A DNA stretch of 49,749 nucleotides from Bacteroidales bacterium (GTDB lineage Bacteria; Bacteroidota; Bacteroidia; Bacteroidales; WCHB1-69): the NCBI GenBank assembly GCA_031272025.1, contig JAISUP010000035.1, forward strand, positions 1 to 49,749. Direction: 5' to 3'. The notes beneath the pieces were generated by a model. It was given only the letters and a program-made list of their open reading frames with translations, had not been told where the DNA came from and did not search any database. Below are positions 7,949-17,390 of the stretch, one piece after another (positions within the stretch are counted from its first letter, which is position 1; every line of letters begins with the position of its first letter). A program made the position numbers and the translations under genes.

Positions 7949-9014
7949 ATCACCTGAAAATACACGTGTATTATTAGTCGGCTCGAATAGTTTTAATCTT
8001 TTTAACTATTATCAGTTAATTCAAGGAAAAGTTTCCCATATTCAAGTTGTATGTGCAAGAAAAACAGGTTATTGTACTCAAATAGATGGGGTAAAGTATG
8101 TCAATGCTTCTTATCGGAAAGCATGGCTACTCTTTAAAGATATAAAAATATTAAAACAAGTTATTCAGGAGACAAAGCCTGATGTTATCCACATCCATCA
8201 AATAGTATTATTGGCAGCATTGATGATATTTGCTAACCGGGAAACCAAAATTCCGGTGATTGTTACCGCGTGGGGTAGCGATATGCTTATTAACCCGCGA
8301 AGAAGTTGGATATTAAAAAAAGTAGTACAATATGTATTACATCGTGCCAATATCTTTACTGCTAATTCTGCTTTTTTAGAAAAAAATATGCGATTTTATG
8401 CTAAAAAAGAAATTACAATAGAACGTTGCCATTATGGTATTGATATGAAAGATGATAAAACTGAAAAAGAAAATATGATATTTTCAAATCGACAATTATA
8501 CCCACTGTATCGTATTGATTCCATTATTAGAAATTTTTATCAATTCCATCAAAAGCATCCCGAATGGACATTAGTAATTGCCGCGGAAGGTAGTGAAAAA
8601 CAAAATTTACAAATTCTTGTACATCACTTAAATTTACAATTAAATGTAAAATTTGTCGGGTGGCTCAGTAATGAGGAAAACATACGTTATTATTGTAAAT
8701 CTAAAATATGGGTTTCTGTTCCGAAAAGCGATTCTACGGCAGTAAGTCTTTTAGAGGCAATGTACTACGGGGCAATTCCTGTAGTATATGATCTTCCTGC
8801 AAGCCAAGAATGGATTACTGACGGTGTGAATGGTATTGTTGTAAGTAATTTAGAAGAAGATTTCTTGGAACGGGCTCTTCGCGTGGATGCCGCCCGCTGC
8901 GCGACAATCAATAGAGAAAAGGTAATGACCGAAGCATCCAAAGAACTGAATAGGGAAAAGTTCTTACAATTGTATCAACAGTTGATACAAGAAAACGCCG
9001 TTACCTCCCAATGA
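7938..9014 (+). CDS. Glycosyltransferase family 4
   Basis: A GT-B fold glycosyltransferase of 358 residues. The N-terminal domain has the DVIHIHQIVLLAALMI and VTAWGSDMLI segments typical of GT4 (WaaG/PelF-like). The C-terminal nucleotide-sugar site carries SDSTAVSLLEAMYYGAIPVV with the conserved acidic residue in LLEAM. Two ATGs lie in tandem at 7938 and 7941; either is possible. It overlaps the flippase by 11 nt and is last in the cluster, converging on the DUF4292 gene with only 12 nt between stops. The sugar transferred is unknown. Confidence 0.85.
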   Translation: MMNKSPENTRVLLVGSNSFNLFNYYQLIQGKVSHIQVVCARKTGYCTQIDGVKYVNASYRKAWLLFKDIKILKQVIQETKPDVIHIHQIVLLAALMIFANRETKIPVIVTAWGSDMLINPRRSWILKKVVQYVLHRANIFTANSAFLEKNMRFYAKKEITIERCHYGIDMKDDKTEKENMIFSNRQLYPLYRIDSIIRNFYQFHQKHPEWTLVIAAEGSEKQNLQILVHHLNLQLNVKFVGWLSNEENIRYYCKSKIWVSVPKSDSTAVSLLEAMYYGAIPVVYDLPASQEWITDGVNGIVVSNLEEDFLERALRVDAARCATINREKVMTEASKELNREKFLQLYQQLIQENAVTSQ

Positions 9015-9026
9015 TGCGTTTCACGA

Positions 9027-9851
9027 TCATTTGGGGACGACCGGGCTAAAAGAATCGGGGATGTGAATATTCGTGGGTCCGGGTTGATTGAATTTAGTAA
9101 CTTTGAGCATGGCTTTGAGATTAATCTGTCGCGAGGGTACGCTAATATTCATCTCTTGGAAAAAGGGAAAATCACCGTAGGTCGTGTATTTAGCGTATTG
9201 TAAGTCTAAATTTTCGCTACCGGTGTTGATATGGTTTTCTCCAAGAAATCCTTGTGGAGTAAGTAGAACCGCTTGCGCGATGCAAAATTTACGCGAGTTC
9301 ATGGTCGTGTCGCAGCGATGCGACGAGACAAATTGTTGTTGCCCACTATCAGCAAACAACGTGTCTAAATTCGCCTCGAAATAGGGAAAATCTACCCCGT
9401 TAAATATGGACTGAAATAAAAAGAAATTCAAAGGGATTCCAACGTAATGCTCCAAAATTCGAAAATCTCCTTCGTAGTATTCTCGCGACAGTTTGTTCAC
9501 GAAAGTAATCTTGTCGGGACAAAGTACCACGCGCACGAGTTCAATCCCCGACAAGTGAATATTGAGATAGATTATACTATCGATACGATTGACATAATAG
9601 AATTGCAAATCGTAGGAATTATCCTTCATCTCTACCTTCATTTTTCCCCTGTAAGTAACCCACGAATAAGGAATATTCGCGGAGAAGCCATGTCCGGTAA
9701 GGGTTGTCGTACCACTGTCGCGTAGCATCTGCATGGATGCGGTTGCCCTTTGCATCGAATCGAGAGGCGACACGATTTGCCCGCGGCAAAGCATCCCGGA
9801 CATGAAAAACAAAAATATCCCAAGACATGTTGGAAATAAAGAATGTTTCAT
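9027..9851 (-). CDS. DUF4292 exported protein
   Basis: A 274-residue exported protein of the DUF4292 family, a Bacteroidota group related in fold to the LolA/LolB lipoprotein carriers. Residues 1-24 form a cleavable signal (MKHSLFPTCLGIFLFFMSGM, then LCRG); the Cys-Arg-Gly there could be a lipobox-like site but lacks the usual small residue at -1. The mid region (HGFSANIPYSWVTYRGKMKVEM) matches the start of the family's half-barrel, where a central Lys/Arg-rich strand precedes repeated strands. It may have a periplasmic lipid- or lipoprotein-binding role (inference from the fold). It is monocistronic and shares a divergent promoter region with the permease gene. Confidence 0.75.
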   Translation of the reverse strand: MKHSLFPTCLGIFLFFMSGMLCRGQIVSPLDSMQRATASMQMLRDSGTTTLTGHGFSANIPYSWVTYRGKMKVEMKDNSYDLQFYYVNRIDSIIYLNIHLSGIELVRVVLCPDKITFVNKLSREYYEGDFRILEHYVGIPLNFFLFQSIFNGVDFPYFEANLDTLFADSGQQQFVSSHRCDTTMNSRKFCIAQAVLLTPQGFLGENHINTGSENLDLQYAKYTTYGDFPFFQEMNISVPSRQINLKAMLKVTKFNQPGPTNIHIPDSFSPVVPK

Positions 9852-9866
9852 TGAAAATCATTTTTG

Positions 9867-9874
9867 CAAATGTA
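9867..9874 (-). promoter_or_regulatory. -7 box for the DUF4292 gene
   Basis: The - strand reads GTACATTTGC, matching TAnnTTTG, 15 nt upstream of the ATG. Confidence 0.5.
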
Positions 9875-9918
9875 CACTTTTTTTGGTAGTAAGCACGAGT
9901 AAGTGATAAAAAAAAACG

Positions 9919-9926
9919 TATCTTTG
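9919..9926 (+). promoter_or_regulatory. -7 box for the permease gene
   Basis: GTATCTTTGC matches TAnnTTTG and lies 11 nt upstream of the ATG at 9938, implying a very short leader. Confidence 0.55.
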
Positions 9927-9937
9927 CAAAATAATTT

Positions 9938-11017
9938 ATGTTCAGGTATATTGTCAAACGTTTTTTGTATGGCTTGTTGGTCATGTTTGGGGTAATCACG
10001 TTGGTTTTCGTGTTATTTTCCGTGTTACCGTCCGATCCTGCCCGTTTGATCATGGGGCAGCGCGGGGATTTGCAAACCGAACAAGCAATACGACAAGAAT
10101 TGGGGTTAGACCGTCCTTGGATAGAGCAGTATTTGGCTTATCTTAACGACCTTTCTCCTCTGTCGTGGTACCGTACCGACAATCCGTCTTCTTTTTGGTA
10201 TCTTAATTCTCGCGATTATCAATATTTCACGATTATAGAAGGGCAAACATCTTCGTTGGTACTCAAAAAACCGTTTTTACGGCGGTCGTATCAGAGCAAA
10301 CGGCAAGTTTCGGAAATCTTAACCGAGGCATTTCCTCAAACGGCATTACTTGCTATTGTCGCCATTTTCTTTGCCATGACTGTGGGCATTGCAATAGGTG
10401 TGTGCTGTGCCGTGTACAAAAATACGTGGTTCGACAAGGTCGCTCTTTTTTTTTCGGTTTTGGGAATGTCGGCACCTTCGTTTTTCGCGGCAATTCTCTT
10501 TTCGTGGGTATTCGCCTTTCTGTTGTCCGACTATACAGGCTTGAGCATGTTCGGATCGCTTTACAGCGTGGATAATTATAGCGGAGAGCGTTTTTTGGAC
10601 TTGAAAAATCTTATTTTACCGGCTGTTACCTTAGGGATTCGTCCCCTCGCGTTAGTGGTGGAACTAACTAAAAATTCGGTATTAGAATCGCTCGCGTGCG
10701 ACTATACTCGCACTGCCCGCGCGAAAGGATTACCCCCTCGTCTTATTCTTATTCGGCACACGCTCAAAAACGCGCTCAATCCCGTGTTTACCGCCATATC
10801 GGGGTGGTTAGCCTCTTTGCTCGCGGGGGCAGTTTTCGTGGAATATATTTTCGATTGGAAAGGCATGGGGGTAGTTATCGTGGAAGCCTTGAATTGCTAC
10901 GACTTCCCCGTACTGATGGGCGCGTTGCTGTATGTTTCTATTATATTAGTTATTATCAATATATTAAACGATATTCTCTACGCGTGGTTAGATCCCCGTG
11001 TAAAATATCGCGCTTAA
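9938..11017 (+). CDS. ABC transporter permease, DppB/OppB type
   Basis: An inner-membrane permease subunit of the dipeptide/oligopeptide/nickel ABC importer family. The N-terminus (RYIVKRFLYGLLVMFGVI, then VLFSVLPSDPARL) is diagnostic of DppB-like proteins. The EAA loop that docks with the ATPase is ARAKGLPPRLILIRHTLKNA. Six membrane segments are visible. A roughly 45-residue insertion after helix 1 (LSPLSWYRTDNP) is also usual in Bacteroidota homologues. No partner permease, ATPase or binding protein is encoded nearby, so the rest of the transporter must be elsewhere. Substrate unknown. Confidence 0.88.
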   Translation: MFRYIVKRFLYGLLVMFGVITLVFVLFSVLPSDPARLIMGQRGDLQTEQAIRQELGLDRPWIEQYLAYLNDLSPLSWYRTDNPSSFWYLNSRDYQYFTIIEGQTSSLVLKKPFLRRSYQSKRQVSEILTEAFPQTALLAIVAIFFAMTVGIAIGVCCAVYKNTWFDKVALFFSVLGMSAPSFFAAILFSWVFAFLLSDYTGLSMFGSLYSVDNYSGERFLDLKNLILPAVTLGIRPLALVVELTKNSVLESLACDYTRTARAKGLPPRLILIRHTLKNALNPVFTAISGWLASLLAGAVFVEYIFDWKGMGVVIVEALNCYDFPVLMGALLYVSIILVIINILNDILYAWLDPRVKYRA

Positions 11018-11033
11018 ATTCAAAATTTATATG

Positions 11034-11041
11034 TACCTTTG
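11034..11041 (+). promoter_or_regulatory. -7 box for guaB
   Basis: GTACCTTTGC matches TAnnTTTG and lies 17 nt before the first guaB ATG. It starts 17 nt after the permease stop codon, so guaB has its own promoter. Confidence 0.6.
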
Positions 11042-11058
11042 CACGAAAAATAACGGTC

Positions 11059-12540
11059 ATGATGTCATTTATTAAAGACAGGATAAAATTAGAAGGACTA
11101 ACCTTTGATGATGTATTGTTAATTCCCTCGTATTCAGATATATTGCCGAGGGAAGTTTCTTTAAAAAGTCGTTTTTCGAGAAACATTACACTCAATGTTC
11201 CTTTCGTGTCGGCGGCGATGGATACGGTAACCGAATACGAGATGGCGATAGCCATTGCCCGTGAAGGAGGAATCGGGGTTATTCATAAAAATATGTCCAT
11301 AGAGGCACAAGCAAAACAAGTTGCCTTAGTAAAACGTGCTGAAAATGGAATGATTACCGCTCCGGTTACCATTTCTCCACAGCAAACGGTGAACGAAGCC
11401 CTGCAATTGATGGCTGAATACAAAATTGGTGGTATCCCTGTCGTGGAAAACAACAATTTGCTTACAGGAATTGTTACAAACCGTGATCTGCGTTTTGAAA
11501 AAGATCTAACCCGTCCAGTGAGAGAGGTCATGACGCAAACCTCGAAACTGATTACTACCCCTCGCGACACCAACTTAGAAGAAGCATCGGAGATTTTGCA
11601 AAAACATAAAATAGAAAAATTGCCTGTGGTAGACGAGCAGGGGAAGTTGTTGGGACTTATCACGTATAAGGATATCACGAAAGTAAAAGACAACCCGGAT
11701 GCGTGTAAAGACGACATGGGACGGTTGCGGGTTGCTGCCGGCGTTGGTATCACGAGCGATACGATGCAGCGGGTAGAAGCATTAGTAAACGCGGGGGTAG
11801 ATGCCATCGTGCTCGATTCGGCACACGGGCATTCTCTCTCGGTGATCAACACGCTAAAAGCGGTGAAGGCGGCATTTCCGTCTTTGGACGTAGTGGTTGG
11901 CAATATTGCTACAGCAGAGGCTGCTCTTGCCCTCGCGGAGGCAGGTGCCGATGCGGTGAAGGTAGGAATAGGTCCCGGCTCGATATGCACTACACGTGTA
12001 GTTGCCGGCGTGGGAGTACCCCAATTAAGTGCAATATATGGCGTGTATCAAGCAGTTAGAAAATACGACATGCCCATTATCGGGGACGGGGGTATCCGGT
12101 ATTCGGGAGACATTGTTAAAGCCTTGGCTGCCGGTGCAAATTCGGTTATGCTCGGAGGCGTACTCGCCGGAGTGGAAGAGTCCCCGGGAGAAACCATTCT
12201 CTTTAATGGTCGTAAATTTAAGGCATATAGAGGCATGGGATCGCTCGAAGCCATGCAAAAAGGATCGAAAGACCGCTATATGCAAGGCGACGTGAACGAT
12301 GTGAAAAAATTAGTGCCCGAAGGCATTGCCGCGCGGGTACCCTTTAAGGGAGACCTTGATGAGGTGATATTCCAAATGGCAGGCGGCTTGCGCTCAGGCA
12401 TGGGATATTGCGGTGCCCCGAATATTGAAACATTGCACGAAGCCTCTTTTTGCAGAATTACTAACGCGGGAATTATCGAGAATCACCCGCACGATGTTAC
12501 CATCATCAGCGAGGCTCCTAATTATAGCCCCGGAAACTGA
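11059..12540 (+). CDS. guaB: IMP dehydrogenase
   Basis: Inosine-5'-monophosphate dehydrogenase, which oxidises IMP to XMP with NAD+ in the first committed step of GMP synthesis. The 493-residue frame has the N-terminal [17 protein letters not shown] signature, a paired CBS module at about residues 95-215, and the catalytic loop GPGSICTTR with the nucleophilic cysteine at 310. The flap region [20 protein letters not shown] is complete. The open frame runs further upstream into the permease gene, but the ATG pair at 11059/11062 follows a -7 box and gives the family's usual length. The 3' end overlaps the convergent mtaB gene by 19 bp. Confidence 0.97.
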   Translation: MMSFIKDRIKLEGLTFDDVLLIPSYSDILPREVSLKSRFSRNITLNVPFVSAAMDTVTEYEMAIAIAREGGIGVIHKNMSIEAQAKQVALVKRAENGMITAPVTISPQQTVNEALQLMAEYKIGGIPVVENNNLLTGIVTNRDLRFEKDLTRPVREVMTQTSKLITTPRDTNLEEASEILQKHKIEKLPVVDEQGKLLGLITYKDITKVKDNPDACKDDMGRLRVAAGVGITSDTMQRVEALVNAGVDAIVLDSAHGHSLSVINTLKAVKAAFPSLDVVVGNIATAEAALALAEAGADAVKVGIGPGSICTTRVVAGVGVPQLSAIYGVYQAVRKYDMPIIGDGGIRYSGDIVKALAAGANSVMLGGVLAGVEESPGETILFNGRKFKAYRGMGSLEAMQKGSKDRYMQGDVNDVKKLVPEGIAARVPFKGDLDEVIFQMAGGLRSGMGYCGAPNIETLHEASFCRITNAGIIENHPHDVTIISEAPNYSPGN

Positions 12541-13781
12541 CCATCTTCTTCAGGAAAAACTAAAATTTCTCGCGACAACTTCATGTTCGAGATACAATTT
12601 ACCCTTTTCTCATCATAAGGGATATTCACTCTCAGATAGTTATCTGTAAATCCTTGCAATAGTCCGCGTGTATTCTCAGACTCGAATAGCACGGGACGAG
12701 TTTCATCTATGTGTTCGCGGTAGAATGTCGCGTGTAGCATTTTAGAGTATTGAAGCAAAAGTTGCGTTCGGTCATATTTCACGGGATATGGAACAGGGGG
12801 CATGTCGGCGGCAGGCGTGTTCTCCCGCCGTGAATACGAAAATACATGTAAATAACTAATAGGTAGTGATTTAATAAATAGAAAAGTCTCATTAAAATCC
12901 TCGTTACTCTCTTGAGGAAAACCGGCGATAACATCGGCAGCCACGCAGGCATGGGGCATGAGTGATTTTATTTTCAAGACTTTTTCTTTAAAAAGTTCGC
13001 GAGAATAACGTCTTCGCATCAAGGAGAGTACCCGATTGCAGCCCGACTGTAAAGGGATATGAAAATGAGGCATGAGTATTGAAGACTCTGCAAAAAGGTC
13101 AATAATAGGGTTCGTGAGTAGGTTTGGTTCGATAGAAGATAAGCGTATGCGTGGTATAATATTTTGTTTTTCAATAGATTGTAGTAGCATAAATAAGGTT
13201 TCTCCATGCTCTTTTCCGAAGTCGCCCACGTTGACACCGGTGAGGATGACCTCTTTCATATCCAAACGGGCGATATTTTCTATTTGTGTGAGCACGTGTG
13301 CGATGGTGTCGCTTCGGCTTTCGCCGCGGGCTTTCGCCACCGTACAATAACTGCAATGATAGTCGCACCCGTCTTGTATTTTAAGAAAAGAGCGGGTACG
13401 GTCTCCCGAAGAATACGCGGACACGAAACGGGCACCCTTCACGGGCGTTTTTCCTGTAATATAATCAACAGCCTGTGTCTTATTGGCAGAATCAAATACG
13501 GCAGATACCCCTTCCCATTGCTGCAAAATTTCGGGATGCAGGGCAGGCAAGCAACCTATCACGATGATTTCGGCATCGGGAAATTGCCGGTGCAAACGTG
13601 TAACGAGCGCACGACTTTTTTTCACGGCAGTAGCCGTAACCGCACAACTATTGACAATGAGAATATCAGGGGTTTCGTTGCTCGATCGAACAAAACCCGC
13701 GTCTGACAAAAGTCGAGCCATGTTTGACGATTCGCTAAAATTGAGTTTGCACCCTAACGTGTGTATGGCAAATGTTTTCAT
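12522..13781 (-). CDS. mtaB: tRNA t6A37 methylthiotransferase MtaB
   Basis: Radical-SAM methylthiotransferase that converts t6A37 to ms2t6A37 in ANN-decoding tRNAs. The UPF0004 domain opens with TLGCKLNFSES and carries Cys11, Cys46 and Cys77 for the auxiliary 4Fe-4S cluster. The radical SAM motif is Cys139-x3-Cys143-x2-Cys146 (DGCDYHCSYC). A TRAM-like segment is expected at the C-terminus. The GCKLN motif separates MtaB from MiaB and RimO. The start is fixed by MKTFAIHTLGCKLN, yet the -7 box ends only 5 nt before the ATG (see findings). 419 residues is normal. Confidence 0.93.
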   Translation of the reverse strand: MKTFAIHTLGCKLNFSESSNMARLLSDAGFVRSSNETPDILIVNSCAVTATAVKKSRALVTRLHRQFPDAEIIVIGCLPALHPEILQQWEGVSAVFDSANKTQAVDYITGKTPVKGARFVSAYSSGDRTRSFLKIQDGCDYHCSYCTVAKARGESRSDTIAHVLTQIENIARLDMKEVILTGVNVGDFGKEHGETLFMLLQSIEKQNIIPRIRLSSIEPNLLTNPIIDLFAESSILMPHFHIPLQSGCNRVLSLMRRRYSRELFKEKVLKIKSLMPHACVAADVIAGFPQESNEDFNETFLFIKSLPISYLHVFSYSRRENTPAADMPPVPYPVKYDRTQLLLQYSKMLHATFYREHIDETRPVLFESENTRGLLQGFTDNYLRVNIPYDEKRVNCISNMKLSREILVFPEEDGQFPGL

Positions 13782-13786
13782 GAATG

Positions 13787-13794
13787 CAAAGATA
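13787..13794 (-). promoter_or_regulatory. -7 box immediately before the mtaB start codon
   Basis: The - strand reads TATCTTTGC and its final G is 5 nt from the ATG. If used, the mRNA would start at or next to the AUG. Confidence 0.5.
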
Positions 13795-13820
13795 GCATAA
13801 AAATAGAAATATCACACCTT

Positions 13821-15704
13821 TCACCAAACCCTAAATCTATTGGCACCGTTTTTGGCTTTTTCAAACGGTCCGGGTACCGGGTTTGTATCGCGTTTATTTC
13901 CTTGATAATCAGTGTCTAATATGAGCGTCTCGCCGGTTGGCTGTTCATATTTTGTTTTCGGCATTTTCGCGACACCAAGCGTTTGAGTGTCGATTATTTT
14001 TGTTTTGAAATTTTCAAATCCCTGCAAATTAAAAGAGATAAACACCTCGTTACCGTTGTCTTCTATCGCGAATGAAGGCTTGAAATCAGGTTGAACTATC
14101 GTATTTTGTTCGTTTTCCATTGGCAACGCTGCATCGTAATAAGCATTTCCTTCTGCAAACGAAGGATAGGCATCATTTTTATATTCGGGAATACCGTAAC
14201 GCACATCTGACCGCGGATTCGCGGGTAAAAACAGGTTGTTGTAATACTTGTCGTCGCCGTTGAGAATAATGGAAAACCCTGCAACATCCGTGCTGTGAGG
14301 CAGATGATAGGGTGTGTATCGTGTTTTTTCCTGCCAGACGCGAAAATGTCCCGCGAACAGATTGTGAACGTATGCCCCGCCTTGCGACATCGCGGTGAAA
14401 CTGATTGGTGAAGCAAGAATGTTGTTGTCAATAAGATATGGACCGTGGTCAACTTCAAAGAAAATATCTTCCGAATCGTTTTCATACATAATATTACGCG
14501 ATACGCGTGTGCCTTGCGCCATCCAGTCGAGCCATATCCCGCGTCCGCAGCGCGCTACGCGATTGCCGCTAATTCGCGTGTCGATAGCGGCGTGAAATTT
14601 TATGCCTGCCATTTCCGCGCCCGAGAACTGCCGTTTCGCCCAAATGTCGTGAATATAATTGTTTTCTATAATGCTGAAAGCCGCGCCCATAGAGCCGCAG
14701 ATACCAGTCTGTTCGCAGGCGAAAATCTCGTTGTCGCGCACGATATGATGTCCGATATTTTCTCGTGTCCATCCGTTGCGCAAAGTACGGAAAGTTACCT
14801 CAATGTAATGCAGCGAGCCGTCAATCGACTGGTCGTCGAGCCAGACATTATGCCCGGTGCCGCGCTCTTTGCCGAGCGTGATGCCCGAACATTTTGAGTT
14901 GCTGATGACATTATGTTCGATAATCCAGCCTTTGTTCCAATGAGTTGCAATCATTCCAATTTGTTCGGCGGTTGGTGCCGCCCATTGTGTTGCTGCCTGA
15001 CTGATATGAAAACCGCTAATTGTCAAATAGTTGATACCGGGTTTTTCGGGATAAAAACAGGTGCGCCGAACACTGATTTCTACAAGTTCCTTGTTTGGAT
15101 TATATTTGTGAAAATTAGCGTAAATTGTCGTGCTGTCAGCGGTCGATTCGCAGTACCATTTATAATCCTTACTACAAGTTTTACTGATGGCATTACTTTC
15201 AGGGTTACTATCGGTTGTTAATTTTCGCGATGAATCGGTTTCCCATAGCGATTTGCCGTTTAAAAAAACTTCGCCGGTGTGCTGCTCCCAGCCAAAATTC
15301 CAAAACCAGTCGCCATACAGCAAATCTTTATAAGGATTGTAATCGCCGAAGAATGAATTGGGTAGAGTGATTTTCCAGACCGTTCCTTTCGTTTTCTCCC
15401 ATCCTGTAATTCTTTCAGAGCCTTTTATTTCTACTTTTTCGCCTGCTGCTGCGCGATAAACGATTCGGCGTTCATCGCTTTCGCCGCCTCGACGAGGATT
15501 GACCCATTCGCGATAAGTTCCCTGATGGACGGTAATCACGTCTCCGGGGAACGCGACATCGGACGCCCTCTGGATCGTGCGAAAAGGTGCGGATTCGGAA
15601 CCCGAAGCGGCATCGCTGCCTTCGATCGAAACGTGATATTCGCGGGCACTAACAGTCGCGATTGACAGAATAAAAATAATCGCGTAATAAAAATATTTTG
15701 ACAT
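13821..15704 (-). CDS. Secreted right-handed beta-helix protein
   Basis: An exported parallel beta-helix protein of 627 residues. The ATG at 15704 gives a signal peptide (MSKYFYYAIIFILSIATVSA); the longer frame from 15761 is excluded because it runs through the -7 box at 15724-15731. The mature protein begins REYHVSIEGSDAASGSESAP, then FRTIQRA, the DUF1565-type cap of polysaccharide-active beta-helices. Later turns contain repeated small-residue/Asn ladders (IIEHNVISNSKCSG, HIVRDNEIFACEQ, IIENNYIHDIW). The layout resembles Bacteroides beta-helix glycosidases and lyases, possibly GH141-like, but I cannot confirm a CAZy family or catalytic residues. It stands alone; no lipobox or sorting tail is evident. 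Confidence 0.8.
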   Translation of the reverse strand: MSKYFYYAIIFILSIATVSAREYHVSIEGSDAASGSESAPFRTIQRASDVAFPGDVITVHQGTYREWVNPRRGGESDERRIVYRAAAGEKVEIKGSERITGWEKTKGTVWKITLPNSFFGDYNPYKDLLYGDWFWNFGWEQHTGEVFLNGKSLWETDSSRKLTTDSNPESNAISKTCSKDYKWYCESTADSTTIYANFHKYNPNKELVEISVRRTCFYPEKPGINYLTISGFHISQAATQWAAPTAEQIGMIATHWNKGWIIEHNVISNSKCSGITLGKERGTGHNVWLDDQSIDGSLHYIEVTFRTLRNGWTRENIGHHIVRDNEIFACEQTGICGSMGAAFSIIENNYIHDIWAKRQFSGAEMAGIKFHAAIDTRISGNRVARCGRGIWLDWMAQGTRVSRNIMYENDSEDIFFEVDHGPYLIDNNILASPISFTAMSQGGAYVHNLFAGHFRVWQEKTRYTPYHLPHSTDVAGFSIILNGDDKYYNNLFLPANPRSDVRYGIPEYKNDAYPSFAEGNAYYDAALPMENEQNTIVQPDFKPSFAIEDNGNEVFISFNLQGFENFKTKIIDTQTLGVAKMPKTKYEQPTGETLILDTDYQGNKRDTNPVPGPFEKAKNGANRFRVW

Positions 15705-15723
15705 AGATAATAAAAATTTTCGG

Positions 15724-15731
15724 CAAAGATA
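15724..15731 (-). promoter_or_regulatory. -7 box for the beta-helix gene
   Basis: The - strand reads TATCTTTGC, 19 nt upstream of the chosen ATG at 15704. It is paired back to back with the box at 15745. Confidence 0.55.
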
Positions 15732-15744
15732 TAATTTTTTTTTG

Positions 15745-15752
15745 TACTTTCG
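15745..15752 (+). promoter_or_regulatory. -7 box for the YifB/ComM gene
   Basis: GTACTTTCGCG is a TAnnTTCG variant 54 nt before the ATG at 15807. It sits 13 bp from the divergent box at 15724-15731. Confidence 0.4.
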
Positions 15753-15806
15753 CGAGGTCATTGAAGTTAGACCGTTTATTTAATTATTCATTAAAAACTA
15801 ATTAAG

Positions 15807-17348
15807 ATGCTTGTAAGAACTTATAGTTGCACGTTAATGGGAGTAGCAGCCATTCCTATCACGATTGAAGTGAGCGTGGAAACCGGTATCAAATTTTTTT
15901 TAGTAGGATTACCTGATAGTGCCGTAAAAGAGAGTCAGCAACGAATAGAGTTAGCGTTAAAGAGTTGTGGCTATCACATGCCTGGGAAAAAAATCGTGAT
16001 AAACATGGCACCAGCCGACATTCGTAAAGAAGGTTCAGCCTTTGATCTCACGTTAGCAATAGGAATCATGATAGCCTCTGAACAGATTAAAGATACCCGT
16101 GGGGTAGGAAATTACTATCTCATGGGAGAGTTGTCTCTTGATGGTTCTCTACAGCCTGTGCGCGGGGCTTTGCCCGTGGCTATCGATGCCCGCAAAAGGG
16201 GACTGAAAGGCATTATTTTGCCTGCCCAAAATGCCCGTGAAGCCGCTATCGTGAGCGACATTGATGTCTTGGGCGTGGAAAATATAAGCGAAGTAATCCG
16301 TTTCTTTAACGAAGGCATCGACATCCCCAAAACCGTAGTCAATACCCGCGTGGAATTTCAACGTTCTCTTAACGAATATGAATTTGATTTTGCAGAAGTA
16401 AAAGGTCAGGAAAATATTAAGCGGGCTTTAGAAATCGCGGCGGGAGGGGGTCATAATGTTATCCTTATCGGAGCCCCCGGTTCGGGAAAGACCATGCTTG
16501 CCAAACGACTACCGTCAATATTGCCGCCGCTTACGCTCAACGAAGCATTGGAAACCACCAAAATACATTCGGTGGCGGGTAAGATGAGTCGCTACGCTTC
16601 TCTTATTTCCGTGAGACCTTTTCGTGCACCACATCATACGATTAGCGATGTGGCTTTGGTGGGCGGCGGTAGTAACCCGCAACCCGGGGAAATTTCTTTG
16701 GCACATAACGGGGTATTGTTTCTTGACGAGTTGCCCGAATTTAAACGTTCGGTACTCGAAGTCATGCGACAGCCGCTCGAAGACCGCTTCGTTACTATTT
16801 CTCGTTCCAAATACACGGTAGAATTTCCGGCTTCGTTCATGTTCGTGGCAGCCATGAACCCTTGTCCCTGCGGTAATTACAATCACCCTACCAAAGCCTG
16901 CACTTGTGGGGAAGGAGAAGTGCAACGCTACCTGAACAAAGTGTCGGGACCACTCATGGACAGGATAGATATTCATGTAGAAGTAGTTCCTGTAAATCAC
17001 GCGGAACTTAATACCCCCGTAGAGGGCGAACACAGCGCGAATATCAGGAAAAGGGTACTGATTGCCCGCGAACAACAAAAAGAACGTTTCGCCCAAACCC
17101 CTAATGTCTTTTGTAACGCCCAAATGAGCAGTAAAATGGTACGACAATATTGTCAGATCTCACCCGAAGGACAAGACCTTCTCAAACAGGCAATGGAAAA
17201 ATTGGGATTGTCGGCACGGGCTTACGACCGTATCTTAAAAGTAGCACGAACCATTGCCGACTTCGAACAAAGTCAAAACATAGAAATAGAGCACCTCTCG
17301 GAAGCCATTCATTTTAGAAGCCTCGACAGAGATAATTGGGGAAGATAG
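15807..17348 (+). CDS. YifB/ComM-family Mg-chelatase-like AAA+ ATPase
   Basis: An AAA+ ATPase of the YifB/ComM family, related to ComM, which acts in branch migration during natural transformation in some Proteobacteria. The N-terminal domain (to about residue 165) has the Lon-protease-like fold with VGLPDSAVKESQQRIELALK. Walker A is GAPGSGKTMLAKRLP from about residue 222, Walker B is VLFLDELPEF at about 304. A cysteine cluster (CPCGNYNHPTKACTCGEGE) follows at about 352-370, characteristic of the family. The C-terminal helical domain ends in SEAIHFRSLDR. 513 residues is typical. Monocistronic. Confidence 0.93.
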   Translation: MLVRTYSCTLMGVAAIPITIEVSVETGIKFFLVGLPDSAVKESQQRIELALKSCGYHMPGKKIVINMAPADIRKEGSAFDLTLAIGIMIASEQIKDTRGVGNYYLMGELSLDGSLQPVRGALPVAIDARKRGLKGIILPAQNAREAAIVSDIDVLGVENISEVIRFFNEGIDIPKTVVNTRVEFQRSLNEYEFDFAEVKGQENIKRALEIAAGGGHNVILIGAPGSGKTMLAKRLPSILPPLTLNEALETTKIHSVAGKMSRYASLISVRPFRAPHHTISDVALVGGGSNPQPGEISLAHNGVLFLDELPEFKRSVLEVMRQPLEDRFVTISRSKYTVEFPASFMFVAAMNPCPCGNYNHPTKACTCGEGEVQRYLNKVSGPLMDRIDIHVEVVPVNHAELNTPVEGEHSANIRKRVLIAREQQKERFAQTPNVFCNAQMSSKMVRQYCQISPEGQDLLKQAMEKLGLSARAYDRILKVARTIADFEQSQNIEIEHLSEAIHFRSLDRDNWGR

Positions 17349-17390
17349 TTTTTTTTTCACCCCCCTACTACTACATACTTAAAAAATCCG

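Noticed and set aside
10696-11058. N-terminal extension of guaB into the permease gene
   Set aside because: It overlaps the permease in another frame, contains the promoter box, and makes the protein about 120 residues longer than known IMP dehydrogenases.
16515-17147. 210-codon open frame opposite the YifB/ComM gene
   Set aside because: It is the complement of a well-conserved AAA+ domain, with no recognisable domain or promoter.
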